From: Ferruginibacter paludis
GTDB lineage: Bacteria > Bacteroidota > Bacteroidia > Chitinophagales > Chitinophagaceae
Assembly: GCF_030409685.1 (NCBI RefSeq)
Contig: NZ_JAUFQJ010000008.1
Span: forward strand, 124,001-188,000
DNA length: 64,000 nucleotides
Direction: 5' to 3'
Position 1 is the stretch's first letter; the number at the start of each line of letters is the position of its first letter. Under the pieces are notes generated by a model. It was not told the DNA's origin and did no database searches. It saw only the letters and a list, made by a program, of their open reading frames with translations. Of this stretch, positions 18,421 through 27,862 are shown in pieces. Position numbers and translations under genes: made by a program.

Positions 18421-19469
18421 TGGCTGCTGAGCAATCTGATTTTATCTTTTTGAAAGGTGATGATGCCTTGGCTGTTGCTGTCAATCGTAAAGCTGCTGAA
18501 CTATTCAGGCTGTTGAAAAACTTTGATGCTGCAAGCCTGGACATTGAAGCGCATTTTAAGGATTATTTCATTCAGCACCATTTAGGCAGACGCTTGTATT
18601 TTTCAATTCAGAATAGTGCCCATATCATATACGAATCTGTAAAAAAAACAGGGCTTAAAATTGAAGAAATAAGCATAGTCGATTATGGCGCAGGGCTGGG
18701 TACGTTATACTTGCTGGGGGGAATGATCGGTTTTAAAAGAATGATATACAATGATTATTTACCAGGCTGGAGAGATACCGCAATTAAGATCAGTAAAGCG
18801 TTACAAATTAAAGTAGATGGTTTTGTTACGGGTGACATTGATGATGTGACCAGGTTTGCATCCGCAGAAAATTTTGTATTCGATATCATTGCTTCGAGAA
18901 ATGTGATTGAGCATATTTACAGTCTTGATTTTTTTTATGAAGAATTGTATCGTCACAATCCGGCAGCTGTCGTCTTCTCCACTACTTCGGCCAATTTCCA
19001 CAATCCGGCAATGCGACTGAAGCATTATTTGCTGCACAGAAAAATCGAGAAGGAACAGTACAGGCCGCTTCGGATAAAAGAGCTGCAAAAACTTTGGCCC
19101 GATATTACCGACAAGCAATTACAGCAACTGGCTTATTTAACAAGAGGCAAAGCAAACAAAGATTTTACAAATGCGATAGATGACTACAAAAAAAACAAAC
19201 CTGTTACACCCGTACAATTTTTAAGAAGCAACACCTGCATCTGTACTTATGGTTATTGGTGCGAACATTTATTGGCAAAGAACGAGTACAAAATAATCAT
19301 CAATAAAGCAGGGTATTGCATGGATTTTACCGCCGGTTACTGGGATACTAATTACCAATCAGCGGTTATGAATTTGCTTGCAAAATGGTTGAATAAACTG
19401 ATCAATATAAGCGGCGCACAAGGAATTTTCTTTGCACCTTTTGTAAATATAATAGCATACAAATGCTGA
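18420..19469 (+). CDS. Class I SAM-dependent methyltransferase
   Basis: This is a 349-residue protein with a Rossmann SAM-binding motif (IEEISIVDYGAGLGTLYLLGG, about residues 79-100). A probable post-motif acidic residue lies in MIYNDYLPGWRDTA, and FDIIASRNVIEHIYSLDFF is typical of methyltransferase motif IV. The start overlaps the yfhO stop by one base, so translation is coupled. Its place between YfhO and glycosyltransferases suggests methylation of a glycan, lipid-linked sugar or related substrate. The exact acceptor cannot be inferred. Confidence 0.85.
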   Translation: MAAEQSDFIFLKGDDALAVAVNRKAAELFRLLKNFDAASLDIEAHFKDYFIQHHLGRRLYFSIQNSAHIIYESVKKTGLKIEEISIVDYGAGLGTLYLLGGMIGFKRMIYNDYLPGWRDTAIKISKALQIKVDGFVTGDIDDVTRFASAENFVFDIIASRNVIEHIYSLDFFYEELYRHNPAAVVFSTTSANFHNPAMRLKHYLLHRKIEKEQYRPLRIKELQKLWPDITDKQLQQLAYLTRGKANKDFTNAIDDYKKNKPVTPVQFLRSNTCICTYGYWCEHLLAKNEYKIIINKAGYCMDFTAGYWDTNYQSAVMNLLAKWLNKLINISGAQGIFFAPFVNIIAYKC

Positions 19470-19527
19470 TGCTATCACCCTTGCTTTAACTGAACTTTAA
19501 AATATTACAAGACTTCTATTTAAAAAC

Positions 19528-20538
19528 ATGGATGTATCCATCATCATAATCAATTACAAATCTGCCAAACTGGTGATGGATTGCGTAGCGAGTATCTACG
19601 AGCAAACACATCAGTATAGTTTTGAAATAATTGTGGTGGATAATGACTCACAAGACGGGTTGGAAGAAAAATTAAAGGCTGGCTTTCCGGCTACCCGATG
19701 GCTGCAAACCGGCTATAATGCAGGGTTTGCAAGGGCCAACAATGCCGGCATACGCATTGCACTGGGTGAATATGTACTAATTCTAAATGCAGATACGATT
19801 ATCACAGAGGGTGCGATTGATAAAAATTTAGCGTTAATAAAAAAGGAGCCATTTGCTGTGGGGGCAGGCGTTCAACTATTGAATACAGACGGTACCAACC
19901 AGATATCCGGGGCGCATTTTGTGAAGGGCGGCCTGAATACTTTGCTGCCCCTGCCCTACCTGGGTAAACTGATCCGTTATCTTGGGTACCGTTTTAAATC
20001 AACGGTACCCAGCGTGCAGACGATCAAAGATAAAATTGAAGTGGACTGGGTGGTCGGTGCCTATATTTTAGTGAAAAAAGATGTGCTGCAAAAAGCTGGT
20101 TTGATGGATGAGGATTTTTTTATGTACGCCGAAGAGATTGAGTGGTGCAGCCGCTTACGCAAGCAGGGGAAACTGTACCTGTTTGCTGAGCCCAAAGTAA
20201 TTCATATTGGTGGCGGAACAAGCAGCGATTACTACACTACCACGGAAAATGAAAACAGTAAAAACCTGTGGAATAAAAAAGGCAGGCAGATCATTGTGTC
20301 GAATATGCTACGCATCAGGAAACAATTTGGTATTGGCTGGTTCTTGATTATAGCCGGCACTTACTTTATTGAGATACCCCTGTTTTTCATCTGCTTGCTC
20401 CTGCACAAAATTTTCACTTTCAATAATGCAACCTATACTTTTAAAAACTGGATTGATTATGTAAAAAATATGGGCGTATTATTGCGCTATTGTTTTAAGA
20501 TCTTTTTAAACAAACCTTATTTTTATAAAGTAGCTTAA
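19528..20538 (+). CDS. GT2 family glycosyltransferase (rhamnosyltransferase-like)
   Basis: The protein has 336 residues and opens with the GT-A nucleotide-binding fold (DVSIIIINYKSAKLVMDCVA). The NAGFARANNAGI motif and the LILNADT metal-binding motif (DxD variant) follow. The catalytic-helix region is FFMYAEEIEWCSRLRKQGK, typical of WbbL-like enzymes. A C-terminal hydrophobic segment (about 275-295) suggests membrane association. The gene follows the methyltransferase by 58 bases and precedes the next GT2 by 2 bases, so they are probably cotranscribed. Confidence 0.93.
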   Translation: MDVSIIIINYKSAKLVMDCVASIYEQTHQYSFEIIVVDNDSQDGLEEKLKAGFPATRWLQTGYNAGFARANNAGIRIALGEYVLILNADTIITEGAIDKNLALIKKEPFAVGAGVQLLNTDGTNQISGAHFVKGGLNTLLPLPYLGKLIRYLGYRFKSTVPSVQTIKDKIEVDWVVGAYILVKKDVLQKAGLMDEDFFMYAEEIEWCSRLRKQGKLYLFAEPKVIHIGGGTSSDYYTTTENENSKNLWNKKGRQIIVSNMLRIRKQFGIGWFLIIAGTYFIEIPLFFICLLLHKIFTFNNATYTFKNWIDYVKNMGVLLRYCFKIFLNKPYFYKVA

Positions 20539-20540
20539 CA

Positions 20541-21395
20541 ATGCAGTTATCCATCATCATTATCAATTACAATACGTTTACACTCACCTGTAGTTGCATA
20601 CAATCTATTTACGATAAACTAATAGATGTTGATTATGAAATCGTACTGGTTGACAATGCTTCTGTTGAATGCGATCCAATGCTTTTCAAGCAAAAATTTC
20701 CGGGCATCAACCTGGTTGTAAGTCCGGTCAATAGTGGCTTTACGGGCGGCAATAACCTGGGCGTTGACAATGCTAAAGGCGATTACCTGTTACTATTAAA
20801 CAGCGATACGGAACTCATCAACAATGCGCCGAAAATTTGTCTTGATCATTTGTTGACGCATAAAGAGGTAGGCATGACTACCTGCCAGTTATTATATCCG
20901 GATGGGCGTGTTCAATTCAATTGCCGTCGTTTCAGAACCATCAGCTGGGAGTTGCTGGAAGTGTTTCCATTGTATAAATTGTTGCCAAAGGCCAAACGGG
21001 AAGCGCTGATGCTGCATCATTATTTTGATCACCAAAGCTTTGCTAACTGCGATTGGGTTTGGGGTGCATTTATGCTGTTTCCTAAAAGCATCATACAACA
21101 ACTACCAAAGAAAAAATTGTCGGATGATTTTTTTATGTATTGCGAAGACACACTCTGGTGCTGGGATTTTAAGCAGTTGGGTTATCAAATACATTTTCTG
21201 CCGCAGGCGAAAGTAATGCATGTACACAAAGGAAGTGTGAGCAAAGACAAATGGATATTAATACGCACCACATCCATCCGCAATCATGCGCAGTTTATGA
21301 AGAAATTTTATCCCGATTTCAGGTGGTATATTTTTGCTGCCATCTATTATACCAAACAATATGGAGCGCTTTGGGTCACACAAATCTTTAAATAA
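20541..21395 (+). CDS. GT2 family glycosyltransferase
   Basis: This 284-residue protein is organised like the preceding one: LSIIIINYNTFTLTCSCIQS, NSGFTGGNNLGVDNA, the LLLLNSDTEL metal motif and FFMYCEDTLWCWDFKQLG. It lacks the long C-terminal membrane segment of its neighbour. The two-base spacing from the upstream gene indicates cotranscription. It ends 27 bases before the convergent minus-strand glycosyltransferase, marking the midpoint of the glycan cluster. Confidence 0.93.
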   Translation: MQLSIIIINYNTFTLTCSCIQSIYDKLIDVDYEIVLVDNASVECDPMLFKQKFPGINLVVSPVNSGFTGGNNLGVDNAKGDYLLLLNSDTELINNAPKICLDHLLTHKEVGMTTCQLLYPDGRVQFNCRRFRTISWELLEVFPLYKLLPKAKREALMLHHYFDHQSFANCDWVWGAFMLFPKSIIQQLPKKKLSDDFFMYCEDTLWCWDFKQLGYQIHFLPQAKVMHVHKGSVSKDKWILIRTTSIRNHAQFMKKFYPDFRWYIFAAIYYTKQYGALWVTQIFK

Positions 21396-21422
21396 GTTTT
21401 TCCAACAACATATTTGTGGGAG

Positions 21423-22373
21423 CTAAAAAACACCCTTCATTCTCAGCAGACAATAGCAGGTCAGCATGGCTATTTTTGAAAATAATCCTTTCTTCATTAA
21501 GCCAGGTGAAACCTGCTGCTGAAAAGCAATCATATGTTGTAAAACGGCTGCAACCTCTCCTTGATAAAATGGTTCAATATCCTTCGCTGACTTAATTTCA
21601 AAATTTCTGTAAGTACGCCAGTAATAATCAAATGCTATAACATTGCGCAAAGCCCCGGCGCCAATTTTTTCAAACAAAACGTGGTTCTCATACATTTGAA
21701 CTGCCTTGTTCTTATAAGTGTAATTGGTAACCTGCCCCTCATTAATGCCGACATGAATCAACACTTCATTGATATACCGGCACTTAATTTTATTTTGAAG
21801 CAACTCAATATAATAGGCAAAATCAACAATGTATTTAAAACGGTTATCGTATAAAAATGGGACGTCTTTTTTTACCACGATGCAGCTGGGGTTGCCAAAG
21901 TAATTTCTCCGCAGCATATGGTACGGAGAAAGGCTTAAGAAGAAACGGTCGAACCAATTACAGGTGATAATTTTCCTTGTATTGTTAGCAGTATCCTCAA
22001 AAATAAAAGCACCATAGAATACCTGCACCTGTGGATTGCTTTCAATGGCCGAAACGAATAATGCCAAACTATCTTTGGCAGCGAAGTAATCATCATCATG
22101 CATCAGCTTTACCCATGTGCCGGATGCTTTGCGTATGCCTTCATTCCAGTTTTCCGGTGTTCCCAGTTGCGGCGTATTTTTGTAGTACACCAACTTAAAG
22201 GTGTGCGGGTAAGTATCGCAGAAATTTTTAACGGTGTCGTCAGGACTATCGTCTGTTATAATAACCTCATAATCGGTGAACGTTTGGTTGCCAATGGAAT
22301 CAAGTAATATTTTCAGATCAGTGATCCGCTTGTAAGCTGGAATACATATTGAAATAAGGGGCTTATTGCTCAT
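21423..22373 (-). CDS. GT2 family glycosyltransferase
   Basis: This 316-residue protein has the GT-A opening PLISICIPAYKRITDLKILL, VIITDDSPDDTV and the metal-binding segment WVKLMHDDDYFAAKDSL, followed by a GNPSCIVVKKDV acceptor-side motif. It overlaps the upstream gene by four bases (ATGA), so translation is coupled. It probably adds one sugar in the surface-glycan pathway; donor and acceptor are unknown. Confidence 0.92.
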   Translation of the reverse strand: MSNKPLISICIPAYKRITDLKILLDSIGNQTFTDYEVIITDDSPDDTVKNFCDTYPHTFKLVYYKNTPQLGTPENWNEGIRKASGTWVKLMHDDDYFAAKDSLALFVSAIESNPQVQVFYGAFIFEDTANNTRKIITCNWFDRFFLSLSPYHMLRRNYFGNPSCIVVKKDVPFLYDNRFKYIVDFAYYIELLQNKIKCRYINEVLIHVGINEGQVTNYTYKNKAVQMYENHVLFEKIGAGALRNVIAFDYYWRTYRNFEIKSAKDIEPFYQGEVAAVLQHMIAFQQQVSPGLMKKGLFSKIAMLTCYCLLRMKGVF

Positions 22374-23251
22374 GATTTAACTGCGCTTTTAAAATATTTT
22401 TTCACCATAAACAATAATACATTTGGCCACGCTGACAGATGCGCCCAAATTTTTACTCTCATCAGCCATTGCATCTGATTGTAAAATCTAATATTTTCGT
22501 GCTTCAAACGTATCAGCCAGGCACGTACAATTTTATCTTCCCATCTTTTTTTGTTAACTGGTAATCCCTTTACATAAGCAGGTAATTTCGCACTCATTTT
22601 ATTGTGCCAGTCAAGTGTTGCCTCCAGCCATTTATCAGAAAAATTGCCACCTTCTGTCAAATGGATCATATCAATTTCAAAACTAACCACCACTTTATAT
22701 TTTTCAGCTACCCGCAAAGAAAAATCCAAATCATACAGGTGAAAACCTTTCAGCAAGATATCATCAAACTTAACCTCTTCCCAAACCTTTTTTGGGCAAC
22801 ATAATAACACGCCATCCAGCACAACCACTTCCTGGATAAGCGATCCGGGCACCGGATTAAAATACATTTGTTGCTGGTTCCCTTTACGATCCAGATGTGT
22901 AATATTACAACAATCAATTTCCGCAATGCCCGTTGCCCAGCCAGAAGGAACGTTGCTTTTATATTTACTGCCGGCAATACCAACCAGGCCCAGCTGCGGA
23001 TCATTTTTAAAATGATCAATCAATTTCAATCCCCAGTTTTGCGTTTTAAAAATTAAATCTTCATGCACAAAACAAAGAATATCGTAAGACGCTTTTGCGG
23101 CTCCAAGATTATATACATACGTTAGACTTTGTGGGTTTGTAATATTATCAATTATGACAGGCTCCCACACAACCCCGATGGTTTCTGCAATATTTTTTTG
23201 CACCTGTCCGGCAAGTATTTTATTAATTGAACAGATGATTACTGAGATCAT
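22370..23251 (-). CDS. StrF-type glycosyltransferase-like protein (Glyco_tranf_2_5)
   Basis: The protein has 293 residues and begins ISVIICSINKILAGQVQKNI. It then has VVWEPVIIDN, YNLGAAKASYDILCFVHEDL and GLVGIAGSK, the pattern of the StrF/Glyco_tranf_2_5 branch of GT-A proteins. HEDLIF is the likely metal/nucleotide motif. It overlaps the downstream GT2 gene by ATGA and lies 24 bases after the FkbM gene, in one minus-strand run. Confidence 0.85.
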   Translation of the reverse strand: MISVIICSINKILAGQVQKNIAETIGVVWEPVIIDNITNPQSLTYVYNLGAAKASYDILCFVHEDLIFKTQNWGLKLIDHFKNDPQLGLVGIAGSKYKSNVPSGWATGIAEIDCCNITHLDRKGNQQQMYFNPVPGSLIQEVVVLDGVLLCCPKKVWEEVKFDDILLKGFHLYDLDFSLRVAEKYKVVVSFEIDMIHLTEGGNFSDKWLEATLDWHNKMSAKLPAYVKGLPVNKKRWEDKIVRAWLIRLKHENIRFYNQMQWLMRVKIWAHLSAWPNVLLFMVKKYFKSAVKS

Positions 23252-23275
23252 AAATGAAAATCTTAAACACGTAAT

Positions 23276-24106
23276 TTATACACGAAAACAAAAAATATTT
23301 AACTGCACATCATACTCAATATCGGATTTTTTTACTCTTTGAAATGGATAATCAAAAAGAGTGGCGGCCTCTTTTATGTAGTAATTAAATCCAGCACCAC
23401 TAATCATTTCAAACACTGCGGTCAACTCTTTATTTTGAGCAAACGTGCCATGGTATTCCAAAAACATATTTTTAACCTGGTATAATCTATCAGCAATATC
23501 GCAGAGCACTTTATACTCTGCACCTTCAATATCAATTTTTAAAAAATCAACTTCCCGGTCCAGCAAATCCCTTAGCCTCACTGCCTGCACGTCGATTGTA
23601 CCAGCACTTGCCTTCATCTCAATTTTGCTGGTCATTGTGCCCTGGCTTGAAAACTGAAGCACCGTATTCTCAATCCAGATAGCCTCTTTGCGAAGATCTA
23701 CGTTGCTGTATCCAAAAGAAGCTATATTTTTTGACAACAGCTGGAAGTTTGTTTCGTCCGGCTCAAAGGCGATCATCTCAGCATTAGGATATAGCCGCTT
23801 CATGTAGATAACGCTTAACCCAATGTTAGCGCCGCAATCAATTATAAATGGGTTGGCTTTTAATTCCTGGCGATACATCTCTTCTATAAAAATTTCCTCC
23901 AGGCCGTTAACCAATTGTATAGAATCAGTAAAATAAAGCGGCTTGCCAAATAGGACATGTGTTTTGATTTTACCGGCAGGCAAATGTTTATAGTATTTTA
24001 TTTTGAACCAGTTTAAATTTATTTTTTTGTACGGGTTGGACCCCAACCGTTTTAAATTTAAACTGATACCTTTTGAAATATTTTGAAGAAAGGAATTACC
24101 CGGCAT
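23276..24106 (-). CDS. FkbM family methyltransferase
   Basis: This 276-residue protein has a SAM-binding motif FIIDCGANIGLSVIYMKRLY (about residues 90-110), then AEMIAFEPDETNFQLLSKN and VDFLKIDIEGAEYKVLCD, the FkbM signature with the D-I-E-G-A-E motif. Family members O-methylate sugars or related acceptors. In this cluster it probably methylates a glycan residue. It starts the minus-strand trio with the StrF-like and GT2 genes. No obvious promoter motif is seen in the AT-rich 200 bases upstream. Confidence 0.92.
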   Translation of the reverse strand: MPGNSFLQNISKGISLNLKRLGSNPYKKINLNWFKIKYYKHLPAGKIKTHVLFGKPLYFTDSIQLVNGLEEIFIEEMYRQELKANPFIIDCGANIGLSVIYMKRLYPNAEMIAFEPDETNFQLLSKNIASFGYSNVDLRKEAIWIENTVLQFSSQGTMTSKIEMKASAGTIDVQAVRLRDLLDREVDFLKIDIEGAEYKVLCDIADRLYQVKNMFLEYHGTFAQNKELTAVFEMISGAGFNYYIKEAATLFDYPFQRVKKSDIEYDVQLNIFCFRV

Positions 24107-24313
24107 TTATATTTTTGATTTAAAGAATTAGACTTATTAAAGTTGCTCATAAAGCCGTTGCACCAGGCTTTTTCAATATCGCTGACCATACACGCATAGT
24201 AAAAGTTTGATATAAATTTGGCAGATTTAAATTTTTATAACAGAAATATGCAAACTTATTGAAAATTAAAGCAACTCTGTTTAAGAGATGGGGTTGCCTG
24301 TAAAACTAAAAAA

Positions 24314-24342
24314 CGTTTAGAGCCTGTGGAAAACTCTAAACG
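24314..24342 (-). terminator. Rho-independent terminator after the small lipoprotein gene
   Basis: On the minus strand CGTTTAGAG pairs with CTCTAAACG across an 11-base loop, followed by TTTTTTAGTTTTA. It lies 23 bases past the lipoprotein stop. Confidence 0.8.
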
Positions 24343-24364
24343 CTAATCAAAACTTTACAAAAAC

Positions 24365-24826
24365 CTATTTATTTCTTCTCATATTTTGGAATGTTCCGGT
24401 ATATGTTTGTCCGCTTAAATCTTGCCAGGTGCCATCAGTTAAAGTTCCCGTATCGCTGAATGTTAATTTAGCCTTGTTGATTATACTTCCTCCACTATAT
24501 GGAAGTATTGACGTATCCTGGTATTCAAATAAAGTTCCGTTTAGTTTCCATGTTCCCCTGGTAAGTTCATATTCCGTTGATGATATAACCTGAGCCCTTT
24601 TCATAAAAGTTCCATCAGGATAAATTGTAAAGCTGCAATAAGTAGCAATATGATTTACCTGGTCGGTTTGGTAGGTACCTTCCCATAACCCGGTAACGGG
24701 GTAAGCTGCGGGAGGACAATTATCTCCGGCTTGAACAGTAGTTTTTTTACAGCTTGTCATCTGAAAAAGGATGGATGTCAAAACAAAAGCTTTTAGTGCA
24801 GCAGAGATCATGAAAATTCTTCTCAT
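24365..24826 (-). CDS. Small lipoprotein, lipocalin-like, unknown function
   Basis: This 153-residue protein has a lipoprotein signal ending FQMTSCKK. The mature part has the beta-rich pattern VTGLWEGTYQ, FTIYPDGTFMKRA, TRGTWKLNGTLFEYQD and LTFSDTGTLTDGTWQDLSG. This resembles short lipocalin-like or copper-resistance-type beta-barrel domains of Bacteroidota lipoproteins, but I do not recognise a named family with certainty. The gene has its own terminator and sits alone between two glycan genes. A second Met at residue 6 could also be the start. Confidence 0.7.
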   Translation of the reverse strand: MRRIFMISAALKAFVLTSILFQMTSCKKTTVQAGDNCPPAAYPVTGLWEGTYQTDQVNHIATYCSFTIYPDGTFMKRAQVISSTEYELTRGTWKLNGTLFEYQDTSILPYSGGSIINKAKLTFSDTGTLTDGTWQDLSGQTYTGTFQNMRRNK

Positions 24827-25149
24827 TTTTATTAATTTGATTAATGCCTACTCAAGGGGAACCCAGTTTCGGATTGGCTGTGAAATAAGATAGTATAAAA
24901 ATAATTTGGTAAATGCGTAACACTTTTAGAAAGGATCACAAGTATTGATTGCGGAAGTTCCAGATAAAAGAATTTCATACTTAAGATACCTTGTTATTTA
25001 TTATGGCATTTTTTTCTTCAAGTCATTTAAATGTTAAAGGGACGACCTATTTCATCATTAATCGAGCAACTAGAAGGATAAAAATTACCAGCTTTAAATC
25101 AATACAAATAAATATCATTGCACCAATTACAAATGGAATCCTTTTGAAT
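24827..25149. other. AT-rich intergenic region, no gene seen
   Basis: This stretch of 323 bases lies upstream of the small lipoprotein and downstream of the TIGR00180 glycosyltransferase. It is strongly AT-rich, with stop codons in all frames. I see no tRNA, no clear -7 box (TAnnTTTG) toward the lipoprotein gene and no terminator hairpin. Confidence 0.6.
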
Positions 25150-26199
25150 TTATGGTGTTGAAAACGAGTTCTTTTTAAAATACTTGGATATTAACTCATG
25201 AATTATAGCCAGCTGTTTTTTTTCATCGTCCGTTCTTACGAGTTTGGATAAAGCGACTGCACTCTTCCGTTTTCTAAACAGGCTGATCATTGGCGGCCCG
25301 ATAAAAGGAATGGCGAAAAATAATTTGCCGACCTTTTTCTCAAAACTCACATTCGCAGTTTTCTTAAGGCTATGAACATGATGGGCAAACTGCATTATAA
25401 TTGGTCTTAAAAAATGCCTCGAATTTTCTACTGATTGATTTATCTCCGGCGAAATTAGCAAAGCATGATAAGTCAAAAAATCTTCAAACTCCTTTTCAAA
25501 ATTTTTGTCAAGTAAAACTGTATCAATATTTGGAGTCGTCTTATCATCAGAATATTCTGTGTATTCCCTTACCTGGTACAAAAAAGGCAACTCAATAATA
25601 TGCCCTTTCACCAGCGGATAAATCGCCGTAATATACTCGTTAAGAAAGAGGTTTCTTATCCACTGTTCAGCATCCCGGAAAGCTTGTTTCAAAATATCCG
25701 TCCGATGTACTGCACAGAATATCGTTCGGTATGAATGAAAGAATTGTTGTAGCCTTTTGAATGGATCCTCTTCCTGACTTCTGTATGATAACCGATCTGT
25801 ATACATTGCTAAAAAATCAATTTTTTCACAAGCCCCCGGTACTTTTTTATAACAAATTGTGTTGCCCATCGCAGAACTAAAAGCCTCGTTATCTTTCAAA
25901 AAGCTGATACATTTAAGAAGGGCTTCCGGGATAATAAAATCATCATCAGCGCACATCACAACATAAGGCGACCTGACTTTTTCCAATATGAAAGCAATTT
26001 TACCGGTAAGTGATTTTTGAGGAAGATGAAAATAATGAACCCTATCCAATTTGCCACTTGCCAAATTTATATCGTATGGTTTAGCTGTACTATCAGCAAC
26101 AAATAAAGAAATATCGGTGAGTGAATAATACTCCAGTATTCTTGTAAGATAACCATGCCTGTTGTGCGTTGGAATAATAATACTGATATCGGTGTTCAC
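25150..26199 (-). CDS. TIGR00180-type glycosyltransferase
   Basis: This is a 349-residue protein. It begins DISIIIPTHNRHGYLTRILEYYS, then has LFVADST and PYVVMCADDDFIIPEALLKC, the pattern of the TIGR00180 (GT2-like) family, with ADDD as the metal-binding motif. The start codon is GTG at 26199. It is 61 bases downstream of the CmcI-like gene and probably the last gene of the sugar-nucleotide operon, so it is a candidate transferase for the sugar made by that cassette (inference). Confidence 0.85.
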   Translation of the reverse strand: MNTDISIIIPTHNRHGYLTRILEYYSLTDISLFVADSTAKPYDINLASGKLDRVHYFHLPQKSLTGKIAFILEKVRSPYVVMCADDDFIIPEALLKCISFLKDNEAFSSAMGNTICYKKVPGACEKIDFLAMYTDRLSYRSQEEDPFKRLQQFFHSYRTIFCAVHRTDILKQAFRDAEQWIRNLFLNEYITAIYPLVKGHIIELPFLYQVREYTEYSDDKTTPNIDTVLLDKNFEKEFEDFLTYHALLISPEINQSVENSRHFLRPIIMQFAHHVHSLKKTANVSFEKKVGKLFFAIPFIGPPMISLFRKRKSAVALSKLVRTDDEKKQLAIIHELISKYFKKNSFSTP

Positions 26200-26260
26200 T
26201 TAAGATAATTTACTATTGATGCTTACAGTTAAGTTAAAATAATGAATCCAATAAGGGTAA

Positions 26261-27001
26261 TTATTTTATTCGTTTTAGATAACCACTTGGCGCAACACTG
26301 ATTAAAAGTTTATTGTCAATAGACCTGTCTATTTCAAACTGGCTGTTAACGTCAAGAAATGCTTTAGCCGCTGTTAACGGATTATCGCCAACTCCCCATG
26401 GCCGTGTGTGCCCTGGTAAATAATTAGCGGGTAACTTTTCAACAATCGTATCAAAAACCACTACATAGGAATTTAAAGAGACAAATGGGGCGTACATCTG
26501 TAATTCCTGTAAAACATGTTCATGGGTATGATTGGAATCAAGTACAACCAAAACCGTTTTTTTTCCTACAGTATGTTGCCGTACTCTTGTTACTATTTCC
26601 GGATCAATAGATGAACCCTGGATCATTTTTATTCTTTTGTACATAGGGTGGCTTTCAATGGCAATTTTGTTATGCTCACGAATATCAATGTCTATCCCAA
26701 GCACTTCTCCCTTCCCAATCAATTCCAACAGGGAAGCATAATAAACTAAAGATCCTCCATGAGCTATTCCTGTCTCTATAATCAAATCAGGTTGCAACGT
26801 CCATATTATCTCCTGCATAGCCAGCATATCCTGGGGATATTGAATGATAGGCCTTCCCATCCACGAAAAATTGTATGAATACTGCGCCTTATTAGATTCA
26901 AGATTGAAAGCCCCGGCGGCAGTTAATAGCCTTTCATTATTGGCATTGTTGGCAATGCGATCTTCCCTTTCCTCTTTAAATTGCTCAATTGGATTTGTCA
27001 T
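26261..27001 (-). CDS. CmcI-like (cephalosporin hydroxylase/rhamnosyl O-methyltransferase family) protein
   Basis: The protein has 246 residues. It shows QPDLIIETGIAHGGSLVYYA (SAM-binding loop, residues 70-89), EVLGIDIDIREHN and VLVVLDSNHTHEHVLQEL, the CmcI/rhamnosyl O-methyltransferase pattern with acidic metal ligands. Despite the name cephalosporin hydroxylase, members of this fold commonly act as sugar O-methyltransferases. Its start overlaps the end of the ketoreductase gene by 17 bases. In this cassette it is a good candidate for O-methylating the finished deoxysugar, as NovP does in noviose synthesis (inference). Confidence 0.85.
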   Translation of the reverse strand: MTNPIEQFKEEREDRIANNANNERLLTAAGAFNLESNKAQYSYNFSWMGRPIIQYPQDMLAMQEIIWTLQPDLIIETGIAHGGSLVYYASLLELIGKGEVLGIDIDIREHNKIAIESHPMYKRIKMIQGSSIDPEIVTRVRQHTVGKKTVLVVLDSNHTHEHVLQELQMYAPFVSLNSYVVVFDTIVEKLPANYLPGHTRPWGVGDNPLTAAKAFLDVNSQFEIDRSIDNKLLISVAPSGYLKRIK

Positions 27002-27854
27002 TGTCTGTTATAGTTTTTAATTTTTGGTTATCACCCCAAAAACGCATTGGTTCATAATCTGCGTAAGGATAGTACCCGAGGTTAAGTTGTATTTGCTTTT
27101 GTCGTTGCTTCAAATAATTCTCTACAAGAGTTCTTACTTTAACCGGACGACCGCTACAGCAATTGATCAGTCCTGTCACCCTGCATTGTAAGGCTATCTT
27201 AACAATGTAGCTTGCCACTTTTTCTACAGGCAGGTAATCCCGTTCCTGCTCACCCCCGCTCATATTGAATACTGCTTCATGAGCATCCAGTGCTTTATCC
27301 AGTTGCGAAATTAAGGAATTAGGGCTTTGCCCTGTTCCGTACATGTAAAATAACCTTATCCATTTAAAGTGAAATATCTTTTGCAATTGCAATTCCTCCA
27401 TTTGCTTGCGCAATGTATCCTTTGCGATAGCATATGAATTAGCTGGCCTTGTATCCATATTTTCCGATAAAACTCCCTCCTGCATACCATATTCAAAACA
27501 AGTCCCTGTTATTGTTATGTCAGTTAAACCATTATCAATGCAATTTTTCAAAAATGAATAGTGACGGGGTAAATTGTCGTGTACATGAAAAGCAGCAGTA
27601 TAGTTGGGTAATCCTTCCCAAGCCAGGTGAATCATACTATCTGGCTTATAAAAGAAATCGTAATAATTAATTGTGCTATTATAATCCTTTAAATTAAATG
27701 GGATGTAAATTACAGATGAAAACCAAGGCGCAAGCCTGGCTTTTTTTATGTCAGCGGAAGAGGCTATTACAGTAAGATCTTTTTGTTGCAGTAATTGTTC
27801 TACTACATAATTCCCAATAAAACCAGTGGCCCCTGTAACAAGTATTTTTTTCAT
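26985..27854 (-). CDS. NAD-dependent epimerase/dehydratase family protein, probable nucleotide-sugar 4-ketoreductase
   Basis: This is a 289-residue short-chain dehydrogenase of the extended type from the ATG at 27854; the 20 residues upstream would not be coding. The NAD(P) loop is GATGFIG (Gly8, Gly11, Gly14) and the catalytic pair is Tyr141-x-x-x-Lys145 (SYAIAK). The substrate-side part contains YMYGTGQSPNSLISQLDKA and GGEQERDYLPVEKVA. It lies between the C-methyltransferase and CmcI-like genes and probably reduces the 4-keto group at the end of the pathway (inference). Confidence 0.88.
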   Translation of the reverse strand: MKKILVTGATGFIGNYVVEQLLQQKDLTVIASSADIKKARLAPWFSSVIYIPFNLKDYNSTINYYDFFYKPDSMIHLAWEGLPNYTAAFHVHDNLPRHYSFLKNCIDNGLTDITITGTCFEYGMQEGVLSENMDTRPANSYAIAKDTLRKQMEELQLQKIFHFKWIRLFYMYGTGQSPNSLISQLDKALDAHEAVFNMSGGEQERDYLPVEKVASYIVKIALQCRVTGLINCCSGRPVKVRTLVENYLKQRQKQIQLNLGYYPYADYEPMRFWGDNQKLKTITDNDKSN

Positions 27855-27862
27855 GAATATTT